From: Paenibacillus antibioticophila
Lineage (GTDB): Bacteria; Bacillota; Bacilli; Paenibacillales; Paenibacillaceae
Length of the DNA stretch: 64,000 bases
Assembly (NCBI RefSeq): GCF_000455265.1
Contig: NZ_HG005139.1
Location: forward strand, 1,736,819-1,800,818
Direction: 5' to 3'
Part shown: positions 17,891 through 26,429 of the stretch, piece by piece
Numbering within the stretch: position 1 is the stretch's first letter
Layout: each line of letters opens with the position of its first letter
Translations under genes and position numbers: made by a program
The notes under the pieces: generated by a model
Databases searched by the model: none
Told to the model about the DNA's origin: nothing
What the model saw: only the letters and a program-made list of their open reading frames with translations

Positions 17891-18376
17891 ATGAGCCAGG
17901 AGAACTTGACCCATTTCAATGAACAAGGAAGAGCTCATATGGTGGATGTGTCGGACAAAGCCGAAACAAAACGGATGGCTGTAGTCAAAAGCGAAATCCG
18001 GATGAAGCCCGAGACGCTCCGCCGAATTCAGGAGGGCTCGATTGGCAAGGGCGATGTGCTCGCCGTGGCACAGGTTGCAGGGATTATGGCTGCGAAGAAA
18101 ACAGCGGATCTGATCCCGATGTGCCATCCGCTTCCGCTGACCGGCATCGATATTACCTTCGAAGCTCCTGATGAAGGAATATTGTCCTTCCGGGTAAAGG
18201 TGAAGACCACCGGCGTGACAGGGGTGGAGATGGAGGCGTTGACGGCTGCCCAGGTGGTTGGACTGACCATCTATGATATGTGCAAGGCCATCGATAAGGA
18301 TATGGTACTGGGTCCAACGTATTTGGAGCAAAAACAGGGCGGCAAGAGCGGTGACTATGAGCGAAAGACGCTGTGA
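17891..18376 (+). CDS. moaC: Cyclic pyranopterin monophosphate synthase MoaC
   Basis: A 161-residue enzyme that, after MoaA, forms cyclic pyranopterin monophosphate from the 3',8-cyclo-GTP intermediate. Conserved segments are [13 protein letters not shown] near the start, [12 protein letters not shown] (active-site His) and [20 protein letters not shown]. The start at 17891 is nine bases after AAAGGA; the in-frame ATG at 17882 touches that site and is less likely. A short AAG-GCG-GCT-GAG-like direct repeat lies just before it. Confidence 0.94.
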   Translation: MSQENLTHFNEQGRAHMVDVSDKAETKRMAVVKSEIRMKPETLRRIQEGSIGKGDVLAVAQVAGIMAAKKTADLIPMCHPLPLTGIDITFEAPDEGILSFRVKVKTTGVTGVEMEALTAAQVVGLTIYDMCKAIDKDMVLGPTYLEQKQGGKSGDYERKTL

Positions 18377-18417
18377 CTGTGATTTCTTGATTTCAGAGGG
18401 AAGAGAGGGAAGGTCTT

Positions 18418-18915
18418 ATGAGCAGCAACTTGTTTGTCATCACCGATCAACCGATCAAGCCCGAAGAAGTATCGGATAAGGTCAAGCGGCGCGAAGCCGG
18501 AGCAATTACCTTGTTTCTGGGCACCGTACGTGAGCTTACATATGGGAAGCGTACTCTATATCTTGAGTATGAGGCCTATCCATCCATGGCGGTAAAGCAG
18601 CTCGAAATGATCGGACAAGAGGTAAGAGAGCGCTGGCCGGACACGCTAGTGGCGGTGACCCATCGGATAGGCAGGCTTGAGATTTCCGATATTGCCGTTG
18701 TCATTGCCGTCTCATCGCCGCATCGCAAAGCAGCTTATGAAGCGAACGAGTATGTGATTGAACGGATCAAGCAAATTGTGCCGATCTGGAAGAAGGAATA
18801 TGGGGAAGACGGCTCCGAGTGGATTGGAGATCAATTGAACCAGAAGACTTACCCGGAGGGCCGTCCTCTCTTGGAGGACATTCCGAAGGATGATTTGAAC
18901 CATGAAGAAGAGTGA
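18418..18915 (+). CDS. moaE: Molybdopterin synthase large subunit MoaE
   Basis: A 165-residue catalytic subunit that moves sulfur from MoaD onto cyclic pyranopterin monophosphate. Visible motifs are GAITLFLGTVRE (near 32), YEAYPSMA, HRIGRLEISDIAVVIAVSSPHR and the catalytic lysine region PIWKKEYGEDGSEWIG. AGGGAAGG precedes the ATG. The spacing from moaC is 41 bases and to moaA is 42, a regular pattern within the Moco run. Confidence 0.95.
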   Translation: MSSNLFVITDQPIKPEEVSDKVKRREAGAITLFLGTVRELTYGKRTLYLEYEAYPSMAVKQLEMIGQEVRERWPDTLVAVTHRIGRLEISDIAVVIAVSSPHRKAAYEANEYVIERIKQIVPIWKKEYGEDGSEWIGDQLNQKTYPEGRPLLEDIPKDDLNHEEE

Positions 18916-18957
18916 CGGGTATCAAGGTATTCGGCCCTCTGAAAGGAGCGTAACACC

Positions 18958-19968
18958 ATGACCATTCCCAGCTTAATCGATCCTTTTGGCCGTGAGCATC
19001 ATTATCTGCGGATATCTGTAACGGATCGCTGTAATCTGCGCTGTGTTTATTGCATGCCTGAGGAAGGCATGGAATTCGAACCTGCGGATCACATTCTGAC
19101 CTATGAAGAAATTGCCGATGTAGTGCGTGTTATAGCAGAAATGGGGATCCGAAAGGTCCGTCTGACAGGCGGGGAGCCGCTTGTTCGCAAGGAGCTCGAG
19201 AAGCTAGTCGCCATGATTGCTGCGATCCCGGGGATCGAAGACATTGCATTGACGACAAACGGCATCTTTCTGGCGCCTCGTGCCGCGCTTTTAAAGGAAG
19301 CCGGACTTACCCGCGTTAATATTAGTCTGGATTCCCTTAAGCCGGAACGCTTCAAAATGATTACCCGCGGCGGGGACGTGCAAAAGGTGCTGAGCAGCAT
19401 CGATGCCTGCGCCAAAGCAGGCTTAAGTCCGATCAAGCTGAATGTGGTGCTGATGAATGGTCTGAATGATGATGAGATCGCGGATTTTATCGAGATGACG
19501 AGGGAGCGGGACATTCATGTGCGGTTCATCGAATACATGCCGATCGGCCACAATGATGCCCAGTGGAAGAAGCTGTATTTGCCGCTCACGCGGGTTAAAG
19601 AAGTATGCGAAGAGCAGCAGTGGAAATTCAGCGCAGTTAGCTCCGTACAAGGAAGCGGGCCGTCGGAAAATTACCGGCTTGAGGGGGCGGCAGGCAGCTT
19701 TGGCCTGATCCATCCGGTCAGCGAGCACTTCTGCCAAACCTGCAACCGGCTTCGTCTTACGGCAGACGGCTATATCAAGCCTTGTCTTGCCTGGACAGAG
19801 CAATTTCAGGTCCGCAGTGTCATTGGTGATGATGAAGCTATTCGCCAGATGTTTCTGGAAGCCCTGGGCACAAAGCCTGAGAATCATGAAATGTCCAAGT
19901 TTTTGAAAGGTGACCCAGGCATCTCGCACACTCCAACGTCTCGGAGGATGTCGCAAATTGGCGGTTAG
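18958..19968 (+). CDS. moaA: GTP 3',8-cyclase MoaA (radical SAM)
   Basis: A 336-residue radical SAM enzyme that starts Moco synthesis from GTP. The SAM cluster motif is CNLRCVYC (residues about 24-31), and the second C-terminal [4Fe-4S] cluster is in CQTCNRLRLTADGYIKPC (CX2C-X13-C). The protein ends in QIGG; the two terminal glycines are functionally required in known MoaA proteins. Twelve bases separate it from the broken modA. Confidence 0.97.
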   Translation: MTIPSLIDPFGREHHYLRISVTDRCNLRCVYCMPEEGMEFEPADHILTYEEIADVVRVIAEMGIRKVRLTGGEPLVRKELEKLVAMIAAIPGIEDIALTTNGIFLAPRAALLKEAGLTRVNISLDSLKPERFKMITRGGDVQKVLSSIDACAKAGLSPIKLNVVLMNGLNDDEIADFIEMTRERDIHVRFIEYMPIGHNDAQWKKLYLPLTRVKEVCEEQQWKFSAVSSVQGSGPSENYRLEGAAGSFGLIHPVSEHFCQTCNRLRLTADGYIKPCLAWTEQFQVRSVIGDDEAIRQMFLEALGTKPENHEMSKFLKGDPGISHTPTSRRMSQIGG

Positions 19969-19980
19969 GAGAGGATTGAA

Positions 19981-20168
19981 GTGACAAGGTTATTCGATAG
20001 AAAAGCTATGCGCTTCCTTGCTCCATTTTTCACAATAGCCTTGGTATTGTCGCTAACAGCTTGCGGTGGATCAAAAGAGGCTGAGAACACGGAGCTTCCT
20101 GCGGTTGAATTGACCGTGTCCGCGGCAGCGAGCCTTACTGATGCCTTGCAGGAAATTCAAGAGTTGTA
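19981..20168 (+). pseudogene. modA: modA 5' fragment (molybdate-binding lipoprotein, truncated)
   Basis: GTG start behind GGAGAGG gives a lipoprotein signal (FFTIALVLSLTACGG) and the first mature residues of ModA, VELTVSAAASLTDALQEIQ, where SAAASLTDAL is the ModA signature. The frame then leaves the family at about 20165-20170 and stops at 20187. About 200 codons of ModA are missing. The rest of the sequence continues as modB in another frame, so this is an internal deletion joining the two genes. Confidence 0.85.
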
Positions 20169-20550
20169 TGCCTGCAGGTTGCCTTGATATCGAGCATCTT
20201 AAGTACGATTATGGGAATTACTTTAGCCTGGTTTATGTACAGCAGAAGAACGAAGGGAAGAGTATTCTTCGAGACAGCGTTTATGCTGCCGCTCGTGTTA
20301 CCGCCAACAGTGGTAGGCTTCCTGCTGCTTATGCTGCTTGGGCGGAGAAGCTGGATCGGGCAGTTTGCAGAATGGCTGTTCTCGGCGCCCATCATTTTCT
20401 CTTGGGGAGCTGCAGTCATCGCGTCCGTGGTCGTCGCTTTTCCGCTCGTCTATCAGACAATGAAGACCGGCATCAATGCGATTGATAACCAGTTAAAGGA
20501 AGCGGCAAGATCGAGCGGGGCGAAGGAGTGGCAGGTATTCGTATATATAG
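20169..20550 (+). pseudogene. modB: modB fragment (molybdate ABC permease, both ends lost)
   Basis: The frame reads LQVALISSILSTIMGITLAW, then LPLVLPPTVVGFLLLMLLGRRS and AVIASVVVAFPLVYQTMK, then EAARSSGAKEWQVFVYI, all diagnostic of ModB. The N-terminus is fused to the modA fragment. The C-terminus is cut after VYI, where about 60 residues and the whole of modC are replaced by a short unrelated tail (EELKLMSSGGARR) ending at 20591. The permease could not function. Confidence 0.85.
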
Positions 20551-20587
20551 AAGAACTAAAATTGATGAGTTCAGGGGGAGCTAGGCG

Positions 20588-21331
20588 ATGAGCAGGAAAA
20601 AGAAGAAAAGTATCGTTATACCGCATGAGCACGGTGGGTGGGCGATGATTAGCGTACCGTTTCTCTTCGGGGTGATGGCAGGTACGGCGCAGTGGAGTCA
20701 TATTCTCCTGTTCATCGCCTGGCTGTGCTTGTACCTTGCATCTTATCCTTTCTTGCAGGCCTTGAAACGGAGAAATCAGCGTCAGCATTTATTGAAATGG
20801 TCTGGCATTTACGGAGTGGTTGCTCTTGCTGCACTCGTTTATCCATTGATCAGGACACCCGAGCTGTTTTATTTCGGAATCCCGTTCCTGCTGCTGCTTA
20901 TCGTCAACATTTGGCATGTGAAGCAGAAGGATGAACGAGCTATTGTAAATGATTTATGTGCAATTATCATCTTCTCCCTGGGTGGTGCCGCTTCATTCTT
21001 ATACGGAGGAGGAAGCTTTGGGCAGGAGATGCTTGCTATTGTAGTATTGAACTTCGCTTACTTTATGGGCACCGCCTTTTTCGTCAAAACGATCTTCCGT
21101 GAGCGGGGCAATCGTCGCTGGGAGTCCACGGCCCGTATTTATCATGTGCTGATCCTGTTCATTCCTTGGCTGCTTGGCATGCCCTGGATGACGATTCCTT
21201 ATGTCTTCCCTTTGATCCGCACATTCCTCTTTACCGGAAAAGCCATGAAGCCGATGAAAGCCGGAATTTTGGAGATTGTTGGCTCGGTGCAGTTTCTCGT
21301 AATCTCGTGGATCATCTATAATTTCATATAA
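20588..21331 (+). CDS. ywiC: YwiC-like membrane protein
   Basis: A 247-residue protein with about seven membrane helices and the family's opening IPHEHGGWAMISVPFLFG. Bacillus subtilis ywiC sits in the narK-fnr-narGHJI neighbourhood, so the gene has stayed with nitrate respiration here too. Function is not known. GGGGGAGCTAGGCG precedes the ATG. Its position directly after the modB deletion scar suggests the deletion brought it into the nar-moa transcript or left it as the last gene. Confidence 0.8.
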   Translation: MSRKKKKSIVIPHEHGGWAMISVPFLFGVMAGTAQWSHILLFIAWLCLYLASYPFLQALKRRNQRQHLLKWSGIYGVVALAALVYPLIRTPELFYFGIPFLLLLIVNIWHVKQKDERAIVNDLCAIIIFSLGGAASFLYGGGSFGQEMLAIVVLNFAYFMGTAFFVKTIFRERGNRRWESTARIYHVLILFIPWLLGMPWMTIPYVFPLIRTFLFTGKAMKPMKAGILEIVGSVQFLVISWIIYNFI

Positions 21332-21355
21332 TTAATTAGTAGCAGTCAAAAGCAA

Positions 21356-21383
21356 TTGACGATTCACAGGAATGGGATAAAAT
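21356..21383 (+). promoter_or_regulatory. Sigma-A type promoter for the ZIP transporter
   Basis: TTGACG, 16-base spacer, TAAAAT, 57 bases before the start codon. Confidence 0.6.
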
Positions 21384-21439
21384 ATGTACAGAGAAATCAC
21401 CATTCAGACTTGTCATCATCCTGAGAAGGAGTTGTTGTT

Positions 21440-22255
21440 TTGATTGCTTTTTTTCAAAGTTTAAATCCGATCATGCAGGCTTTGCTGGCCACTTTGTTTA
21501 CTTGGGGCATGACCGCATTGGGCGCAGCGCTTGTCTTCGCTACCAAAACCCTTAACCAGAGGCTGCTCGACAGTATGCTGGGGTTCGCAGGCGGTGTTAT
21601 GATCGCAGCCAGCTACTGGTCGCTTCTTGCGCCGGCAATTGAAATGTCGGAAGGCAATCCCGTCGGCAACTGGTTCCCGGCCGCTTTCGGTTTTTTGCTT
21701 GGCGGCGTCTTCTTATGGGGAATCGATAAGATTCTTCCCCATCTTCATCCGAACACTGCGATCGGAGAGGCGGAGGGAGTTTCTCCGAATAAAAGAAAAA
21801 GAAGCACGCTCCTTGTGCTTGCCATCACGCTTCACAATATCCCGGAGGGCTTGGCCGTCGGGATTGCCTTCGGCGCGCTGGCTAACGGCGGAACCGAGGC
21901 GGCTTTGGTTGGCGCGCTGACACTTGCTCTAGGTATCGGGATTCAGAACTTCCCTGAGGGGGTTGCGGTGTCGATGCCATTGCGCGGTGAAGGGATGTCC
22001 CGCCGCAAGAGCTTTTTCTACGGGCAATTTTCCGGGATGGTTGAGCCGATTGCTGCAGTGCTGGGGGCGTTCGCCGTTGCCTTCGTTGAGCCGCTTCTCC
22101 CGTATGCGCTAAGCTTTGCAGCAGGTGCTATGATCTTCGTTGTTGTCGAGGAGGTCATTCCCAGCTCTCAGGAGAAGGGAAATAAGGATCTGGCTTCGAT
22201 GAGCTTGATGTTCGGTTTTGTTTTAATGATGATACTTGATGTGGCATTGGGATAA
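21440..22255 (+). CDS. ZIP-family divalent metal transporter (ZupT/GufA type)
   Basis: A 271-residue inner-membrane protein of about eight helices. The metal path is marked by [14 protein letters not shown] (near 135) and [18 protein letters not shown], the paired helices IV and V of ZIP carriers, and a later EEVIPSS segment. Likely imports zinc or another divalent cation. TTG start at 21440 with AGAAGGAG eight bases upstream. It has its own promoter and terminator, so it is a single-gene unit. Confidence 0.9.
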   Translation: MIAFFQSLNPIMQALLATLFTWGMTALGAALVFATKTLNQRLLDSMLGFAGGVMIAASYWSLLAPAIEMSEGNPVGNWFPAAFGFLLGGVFLWGIDKILPHLHPNTAIGEAEGVSPNKRKRSTLLVLAITLHNIPEGLAVGIAFGALANGGTEAALVGALTLALGIGIQNFPEGVAVSMPLRGEGMSRRKSFFYGQFSGMVEPIAAVLGAFAVAFVEPLLPYALSFAAGAMIFVVVEEVIPSSQEKGNKDLASMSLMFGFVLMMILDVALG

Positions 22256-22284
22256 GTTCATTTGGAATAGAATAGGCCGGCATA

Positions 22285-22320
22285 ACCGTATGGAATATAT
22301 TCCGTGCGGTTTTTACTTTT
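22285..22320 (+). terminator. Terminator after the ZIP transporter gene
   Basis: Stem ACCGTATGGAAT / ATTCCGTGCGGT, two-base loop, then TTTTTACTTTT. Confidence 0.8.
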
Positions 22321-22360
22321 ATAAGGAGCAATTTGTGAAGAGGAGGGGAGTTAGCTTACA

Positions 22361-22435
22361 ATGAAAGTATATCGGTTCGCTGACCAAAGCCTTTACCGAG
22401 ATTTTCCGCATAAGAACGTAACGATCTATCATTAG
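22361..22435 (+). CDS. Possible 24-residue small protein
   Basis: ATG at 22361 follows AGGAGGGG (12 bases away) and reads MKVYRFADQSLYRDFPHKNV and four more residues to a TAG. I do not recognise it. It could be a real short peptide or the first codons of a gene whose remainder was deleted. No other evidence supports translation. Confidence 0.25.
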   Translation: MKVYRFADQSLYRDFPHKNVTIYH

Positions 22436-22466
22436 CATTTTTTAAGTCAGACGAGGTGTAGTAATT

Positions 22467-23567
22467 ATGTTTGTCATTATTGGAGTCATTAGCTTGCTGC
22501 TTTATGGCGGGTTGGTCTATTATATTGGCTGGCGTGGATACCGCTGGCTCCGTCCGCAGACTTCCTCGCGCAGATTCAAGATATTGTATACGGTTGTCCT
22601 TATTATAGTAGCAACTTCATTCATTACCGGGCGATTTGTGAACATTAAGCTTCTCGGTATCATCGGTGCTTATTGGATGGCCGTGTTGTATTTATCCATA
22701 TTGCTGGTGCCGTTGGCGCATTTGACTGTTATACTGCTGCGGAAATCCAGGTTCAGGAGAGAGAGAACCTCTTTCTGGGCAGGGGCAATTACACTGGGAT
22801 TGATGGTCGTTTTGCTTGGATATGGAAGCTACAATGCCTACATGCCTGTTGTTCGTACTTATACCATTCAGATGGATAAAGGCTCGTCATCCATTGATTC
22901 TCTGCGTATTGCCATGGCAGCGGATATGCATTTTGGGCTGCTGTCCGGGAAGGATCATGCGAAACGGCTGGTTCAGGAAATGAACAAGCTTGAGCCGGAT
23001 ATTATTTTGCTGCCGGGAGATTTGTTCGATGATGATATCCAGCCATTTGTGGATCAGAAGCTAGATTCGATTCTGTCGGAGCTTAAGGCGCCCCTCGGCG
23101 TATATGCCACCCTTGGCAATCATGATAAGCATAGGGGGACGATGCAGGAGCTGATCGATACGTTCGAACGGAGCGGAATTAATATTCTATATGATGAGAC
23201 GACAACGGTAAATGATCTGTTCACACTGGTGGGGCGTAAGGACCTCAGTGATCCTGAGCGAATGAACCTTGACACAATCATGACAGGGGTGGATCTGGAC
23301 AAGCCGGTTATCCTGCTGGAGCACCAGCCGGAAGAGCTGGACCTTGCAGAGCAGGCGGGCATTGATCTGATGTTATCTGGTCATACTCACCATGGGCAAG
23401 TATTCCCTGGGAGCCTGATTACTAACGCACTATTTGAAAATGATTGGGGCTATCTCCATAAAGGAAACCTGCATTCGATTGTTACCTCGGGCTATGGCTT
23501 CTGGGGGCCGCCGATCCGGATCGGGACGAGATCCGAAATCGTAGAGCTTCATATCGAGTTTGAATAA
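22467..23567 (+). CDS. Membrane-anchored metallophosphoesterase (YkuE-like)
   Basis: A 366-residue protein with four N-terminal membrane helices (to about residue 125) followed by a calcineurin-type phosphoesterase domain outside the membrane. The metal-ligand blocks are in order: ADMHFG, PGDLFDDD, LGNHDKHRG and SGHTHHGQVFPG. The substrate cannot be told from sequence; relatives act on UDP-lipid or nucleotide esters. GACGAGGTG precedes the ATG. Confidence 0.85.
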   Translation: MFVIIGVISLLLYGGLVYYIGWRGYRWLRPQTSSRRFKILYTVVLIIVATSFITGRFVNIKLLGIIGAYWMAVLYLSILLVPLAHLTVILLRKSRFRRERTSFWAGAITLGLMVVLLGYGSYNAYMPVVRTYTIQMDKGSSSIDSLRIAMAADMHFGLLSGKDHAKRLVQEMNKLEPDIILLPGDLFDDDIQPFVDQKLDSILSELKAPLGVYATLGNHDKHRGTMQELIDTFERSGINILYDETTTVNDLFTLVGRKDLSDPERMNLDTIMTGVDLDKPVILLEHQPEELDLAEQAGIDLMLSGHTHHGQVFPGSLITNALFENDWGYLHKGNLHSIVTSGYGFWGPPIRIGTRSEIVELHIEFE

Positions 23568-23662
23568 AGGGGATGCCTCAATAGAAATGCCAAGATGGGT
23601 TTGCCGCAGTTTCGTGTAAGAGCGCAGCAAATATTAAACAGGCTAACGTTTCTGCGTGCAGG

Positions 23663-23794
23663 GGGCAACGTGTGAAGTGTGCATACGATCGCTGTTGTTC
23701 GCGGATTTCTTTGATTGAATAAACATAGCAAGGAAGAAATCCGCTCACAAAGGCGAACGCTTACGCTTCTTCAGCACACTTCACACTTATGCCC
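23663..23794 (+). repeat. Palindromic intergenic repeat, copy R3
   Basis: 132 bp full-length copy. Outer arms GGGCAACGTGTGAAGTGTGC and GCACACTTCACACTTATGCCC pair almost fully. The variable arm block is TGTGC with GCACA, different from R1 and R4 but still complementary. Confidence 0.88.
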
Positions 23795-24624
23795 TTATTA
23801 CGCAGGCTCTTCAATCCGGCTTTATAGCTGCCGGATGCATGGATAGTAGCTCTCACACGGCTCTTTCATGCAGTGGCAAAGTACTTTGTAGTATCATTTC
23901 ATAGGGCTGCCCTCCCTGCGTGCTAACTGCTATTGCACAGTAAACAGTAAATGTGCAACACCGCATCATCATTGGAGATGCCCCAATATCAATAATCTCG
24001 CAGAGCAAGGGGTATTCCTGTAGATTCTGAATATCCCTCCCAAGTAAGCATGCGTACACCTCGCACAGAGCGCACGGCTCCCAGGGCGTGGAATTTCACA
24101 GCATGAACGTGGTCGGTCGACCGTATGAAAATAGGGTCTTACGCACGCAGTGAAAAAAGTTACCTTAAATACAGTGGAAATGATAGAAATGTGGATGCAG
24201 TGAAATTTTTGTACTTAAAGTTGACTAAAACGTGGGTTTGGCTAGTTACTGGCGATCTAAGGTAAGTTTTTTCACTAAAAGTGGGTTCGTGCGTCGAATG
24301 AAGATTTTAAGGGAAGTAATTTCATTAAATCGCGACCGGAAGAGCATGAGTAGAATAAGGTTGGTCAAGAAGAGCGGATAAGGTTTGGAGCAAGGTGGAA
24401 TGCTGGTGGGTTAAGTTAAGTTCGGAGAAAAATCTTCGGTACTGGCAGGACAGGCGGAGTTTCAGCGCAAGGCTTGGAGCATCATTAGGGCGGGGGCGCA
24501 ACTCTAGCGCGCGAGTGGTACCCTGCTTGCATGATGCCGCAGGCCGCAAGCTCATTGCAGTTCTGCTTATGGCTCAGCCATGTGCAAACTGCATTGCAGT
24601 CAAACTGCAAAGGCGAAGTTGTTA
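23795..24624. other. Gene-free stretch between repeats R3 and R4
   Basis: About 830 bases with only short frames lacking ribosome sites. It contains the inverted-repeat element at 24141-24294 and is enclosed by two copies of the 130 bp repeat in opposite orientation. No recognisable protein remnant. Confidence 0.5.
24141..24294. repeat. 154 bp inverted-repeat element
   Basis: Arms ACGCACG...AGTGAAAAAAGTTACCTTA (24141-24167) and TAAGGTAAGTTTTTTCACT...CGTGCGT (24258-24294) are complementary with one mismatch over the 19-base block. The interior contains repeated short motifs (CAGTGGAAATGATAG, GTGGATGCAGTGAAA). It looks like a small non-autonomous element or a structured RNA. No target-site duplication is obvious. 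Confidence 0.6.
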
Positions 24625-24757
24625 GGCATAAGTGTAAAGGGTTGTGAAGAAGCGTTAGCGTTCGCCTTTGTGAGCGGATTTCTCCCTAGTTAGAACTTAG
24701 TCCAATCATAGAAATCCGCGAACAACAGCGATCGTAGCAACCCTTCGCACGTTGCCC
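24625..24757 (-). repeat. Palindromic intergenic repeat, copy R4
   Basis: 133 bp, opposite orientation to R3. Outer arm uses the GGGTTG / CAACCC version as in R1. The inner loop also resembles R1 (GGACTAAGTTCTAA). Confidence 0.85.
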
Positions 24758-24778
24758 CTCTAACTCGCCCTCCGGTTT

Positions 24779-24994
24779 TTAACGGGTTCTTGTGAAGATG
24801 AACACGATGAATGCTATCATTCCCAGAACTACAGGGATCGCATAATAGAGGGTTAAGCCGGTAACATTTCTTTTTGTTCTTTTATCATAGCTCGGATTGC
24901 CTTCTCTATTCTTCTCGGAAAAACCGATCAGCATCGTTGCAATCCCGCCGCCAACCAGCAGCAATACAGCAAATATAGCCACAAGCGTATACAT
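24779..24994 (-). CDS. Small two-helix membrane protein, unknown function
   Basis: 71 residues with hydrophobic spans at about 3-23 and 48-67 separated by a charged loop (EKNREGNPSYDKRTKRN). AAGGAGCGGATGATGG lies directly before the ATG, a strong ribosome site, so it is probably expressed. I do not recognise a family. It is encoded against the flow of its neighbours, with R4 just past its stop. Confidence 0.6.
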   Translation of the reverse strand: MYTLVAIFAVLLLVGGGIATMLIGFSEKNREGNPSYDKRTKRNVTGLTLYYAIPVVLGMIAFIVFIFTRTR

Positions 24995-25161
24995 CCATCA
25001 TCCGCTCCTTAGGTTTTATTTAGCTTTTGTTTTAACCATAACCTGACATCGTCAGTTAGTCTACGCTTTAGCAGGATTTTGGAGAGAAAAGTTATGAGTG
25101 CAGGTTCTTATCGACAATCGAGCAATACCATGGGTCAGGGCAGGGCCGCGCATTTGTTTCT

Positions 25162-25191
25162 TTGACTGTACTAACCCGGGTGTGCTAGAAT
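25162..25191 (+). promoter_or_regulatory. erm promoter
   Basis: TTGACT, 18-base spacer ending in TGC (extended -10), TAGAAT. Transcription would start near 25198, giving a long leader with the attenuator. Confidence 0.65.
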
Positions 25192-25235
25192 CGGTTAAGT
25201 TAGGCCGATTTTTTATTAAAGGAGAGAAGCCTCTC

Positions 25236-25268
25236 ATGTGTTGCATCGCATTCATACGTATTCGTTAA
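25236..25268 (+). CDS. Erm leader peptide
   Basis: Ten codons, MCCIAFIRIR, with AAAGGAG 11 bases upstream, between the erm promoter and the methyltransferase. Known erm leaders stall macrolide-bound ribosomes at short motifs such as IFVI (ErmC) or Arg-x-Arg (ErmD type, RLR). This one contains both an IAFI-like stretch and a terminal RIR. The codons at 25249-25262 are complementary at 13 of 14 positions to 25359-25372, next to the erm ribosome site. Confidence 0.7.
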   Translation: MCCIAFIRIR

Positions 25269-25281
25269 TGACAGGTACAGA

Positions 25282-25378
25282 ACAAATTTAACCCAACATC
25301 CTGCGATTTTTAATCAGGCAAGCCCGGGTTTATTTGTGATGTGCCTTTTTCATTTTCTAATACGAATGAATGAGGTGC
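25282..25378 (+). promoter_or_regulatory. erm translational attenuator (two hairpins)
   Basis: Hairpin A pairs ACAAATTTAACCC (25282-25294) with GGGTTTATTTGT (25326-25337), with an inner CCTG/CAGG. Hairpin B pairs GTGCCTTTTTCATT (25341-25354) with AATGAATGAGGTGC (25365-25378) at 13 of 14 positions counting G-U. It buries the GAGGTG ribosome site. No T-run follows, which points to translational rather than transcriptional control. Confidence 0.65.
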
Positions 25379-25386
25379 TTTTTGCT

Positions 25387-26235
25387 ATGTCTAAAAATAA
25401 ACGTCGATGTGCTTCCAATTTTTCTGGAAGGCATTTATTAATCAATAAATCCTTGATCAAAGAATTAGTTTCGCTTGCCAAGCTTCAAGAGGGTGATACT
25501 GTTCTCGATCTCGGCGCGGGAACGGGCGCGCTTGCGATTCCGTTGGCGGAGAAGGCCGGGAAGGTTATTGCCATCGAGAACGATCCTGTCAGTGTTGAAA
25601 AATTGAAATTCAGAGCAGGGGAGAAAGCTAATGTCATTGTGAAGCAACTGGATCTTCTTCAATACCAGCTTCTAAGCAGCCCATTTTGCATTGTCGCCAA
25701 TATCCCATTCTCTATTACAACGCCTATCTTCGAAAAATTTCTAGGGCATTCATCCTTCCTGGAACGGGCTGTCTTGATATTGGAAAAAGGAGCCGCAAAA
25801 CGCTTTACTTCGTTCCCCGTGACCAATCCGCAAATTTTGGCATGGAGGATGTGGTATGACATCCGGATTACGCGAACGGTCATGCCGGAGTGCTTCTCGC
25901 CGCCTCCCAGTGTGGAAGCAGCCGTTGTGACCGTTAATAGAAGAAACAATTCGGCGATTCCCAATGGGCATCGAGGAAAATTTAAGGTCTTTGTCTCACA
26001 TGTCCTTCACGATCCCCAGCAACCTTTTTTCGAAGCGGTCGGTGCTATATTCACCTCCCCGCAAATTGCCAAGCTGGCAAAGGCTTTGCGCATGGATCGT
26101 GTCCAGCCGATTTGTTCTTTGAACGTACAGCAATGGGAGGAGCTGTATCTTGCCATGCTTCAACATGCGGCTCCTTATCGATGGCCCAAAGCCCGCAAGG
26201 AGGCAAGCAAGTCGTATCCGAGGCGTAAAAGATAA
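25387..26235 (+). CDS. erm: 23S rRNA (adenine-N6)-dimethyltransferase, Erm family
   Basis: A 282-residue SAM-dependent methyltransferase that dimethylates A2058 of 23S rRNA, giving macrolide-lincosamide-streptogramin B resistance. Motifs: NFSGRHLLINKSLI near the start, SAM-binding VLDLGAGTGALAIPLA, the catalytic NIPFSITTPI, and the Erm-type VLILEKGAAKRFTS and FSPPPSVEAAVVTV. It groups by eye with the Erm(D)/Bacillus type rather than KsgA (which is shorter of the basic KKRRK-rich tail seen here). ATG at 25387 is nine bases after GAGGTG; upstream in-frame ATGs lie inside the attenuator. Confidence 0.88.
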   Translation: MSKNKRRCASNFSGRHLLINKSLIKELVSLAKLQEGDTVLDLGAGTGALAIPLAEKAGKVIAIENDPVSVEKLKFRAGEKANVIVKQLDLLQYQLLSSPFCIVANIPFSITTPIFEKFLGHSSFLERAVLILEKGAAKRFTSFPVTNPQILAWRMWYDIRITRTVMPECFSPPPSVEAAVVTVNRRNNSAIPNGHRGKFKVFVSHVLHDPQQPFFEAVGAIFTSPQIAKLAKALRMDRVQPICSLNVQQWEELYLAMLQHAAPYRWPKARKEASKSYPRRKR

Positions 26236-26429
26236 TTCCGTTGCGGAAGTTAATGTTGAGTTAATTCTCTTCTATTATTATAGAAACGGTAGAATAACTT
26301 GCGGCAGGCGAGGCCAAATGCAATTCCCGGCTTGCATTCGCTTGCCAATATAAGTAACATCACTTTATGGGGTATCTAGAGAGAAGATTTTTGAGGCCCG
26401 AAATATGCGGATTCGGAGGAAACCAGTTG

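Noticed and set aside
25191-25216. Hairpin AATCGG...CCGATTTTTT as an erm transcription terminator
   Set aside because: Its left arm overlaps the -10 and lies before the expected start of transcription, so it would not form fully in the RNA.
25387-26235. Housekeeping KsgA (16S rRNA dimethyltransferase)
   Set aside because: EKGAAKRFTS and the leader attenuator match Erm proteins, and KsgA is not normally inducible or set between such neighbours.
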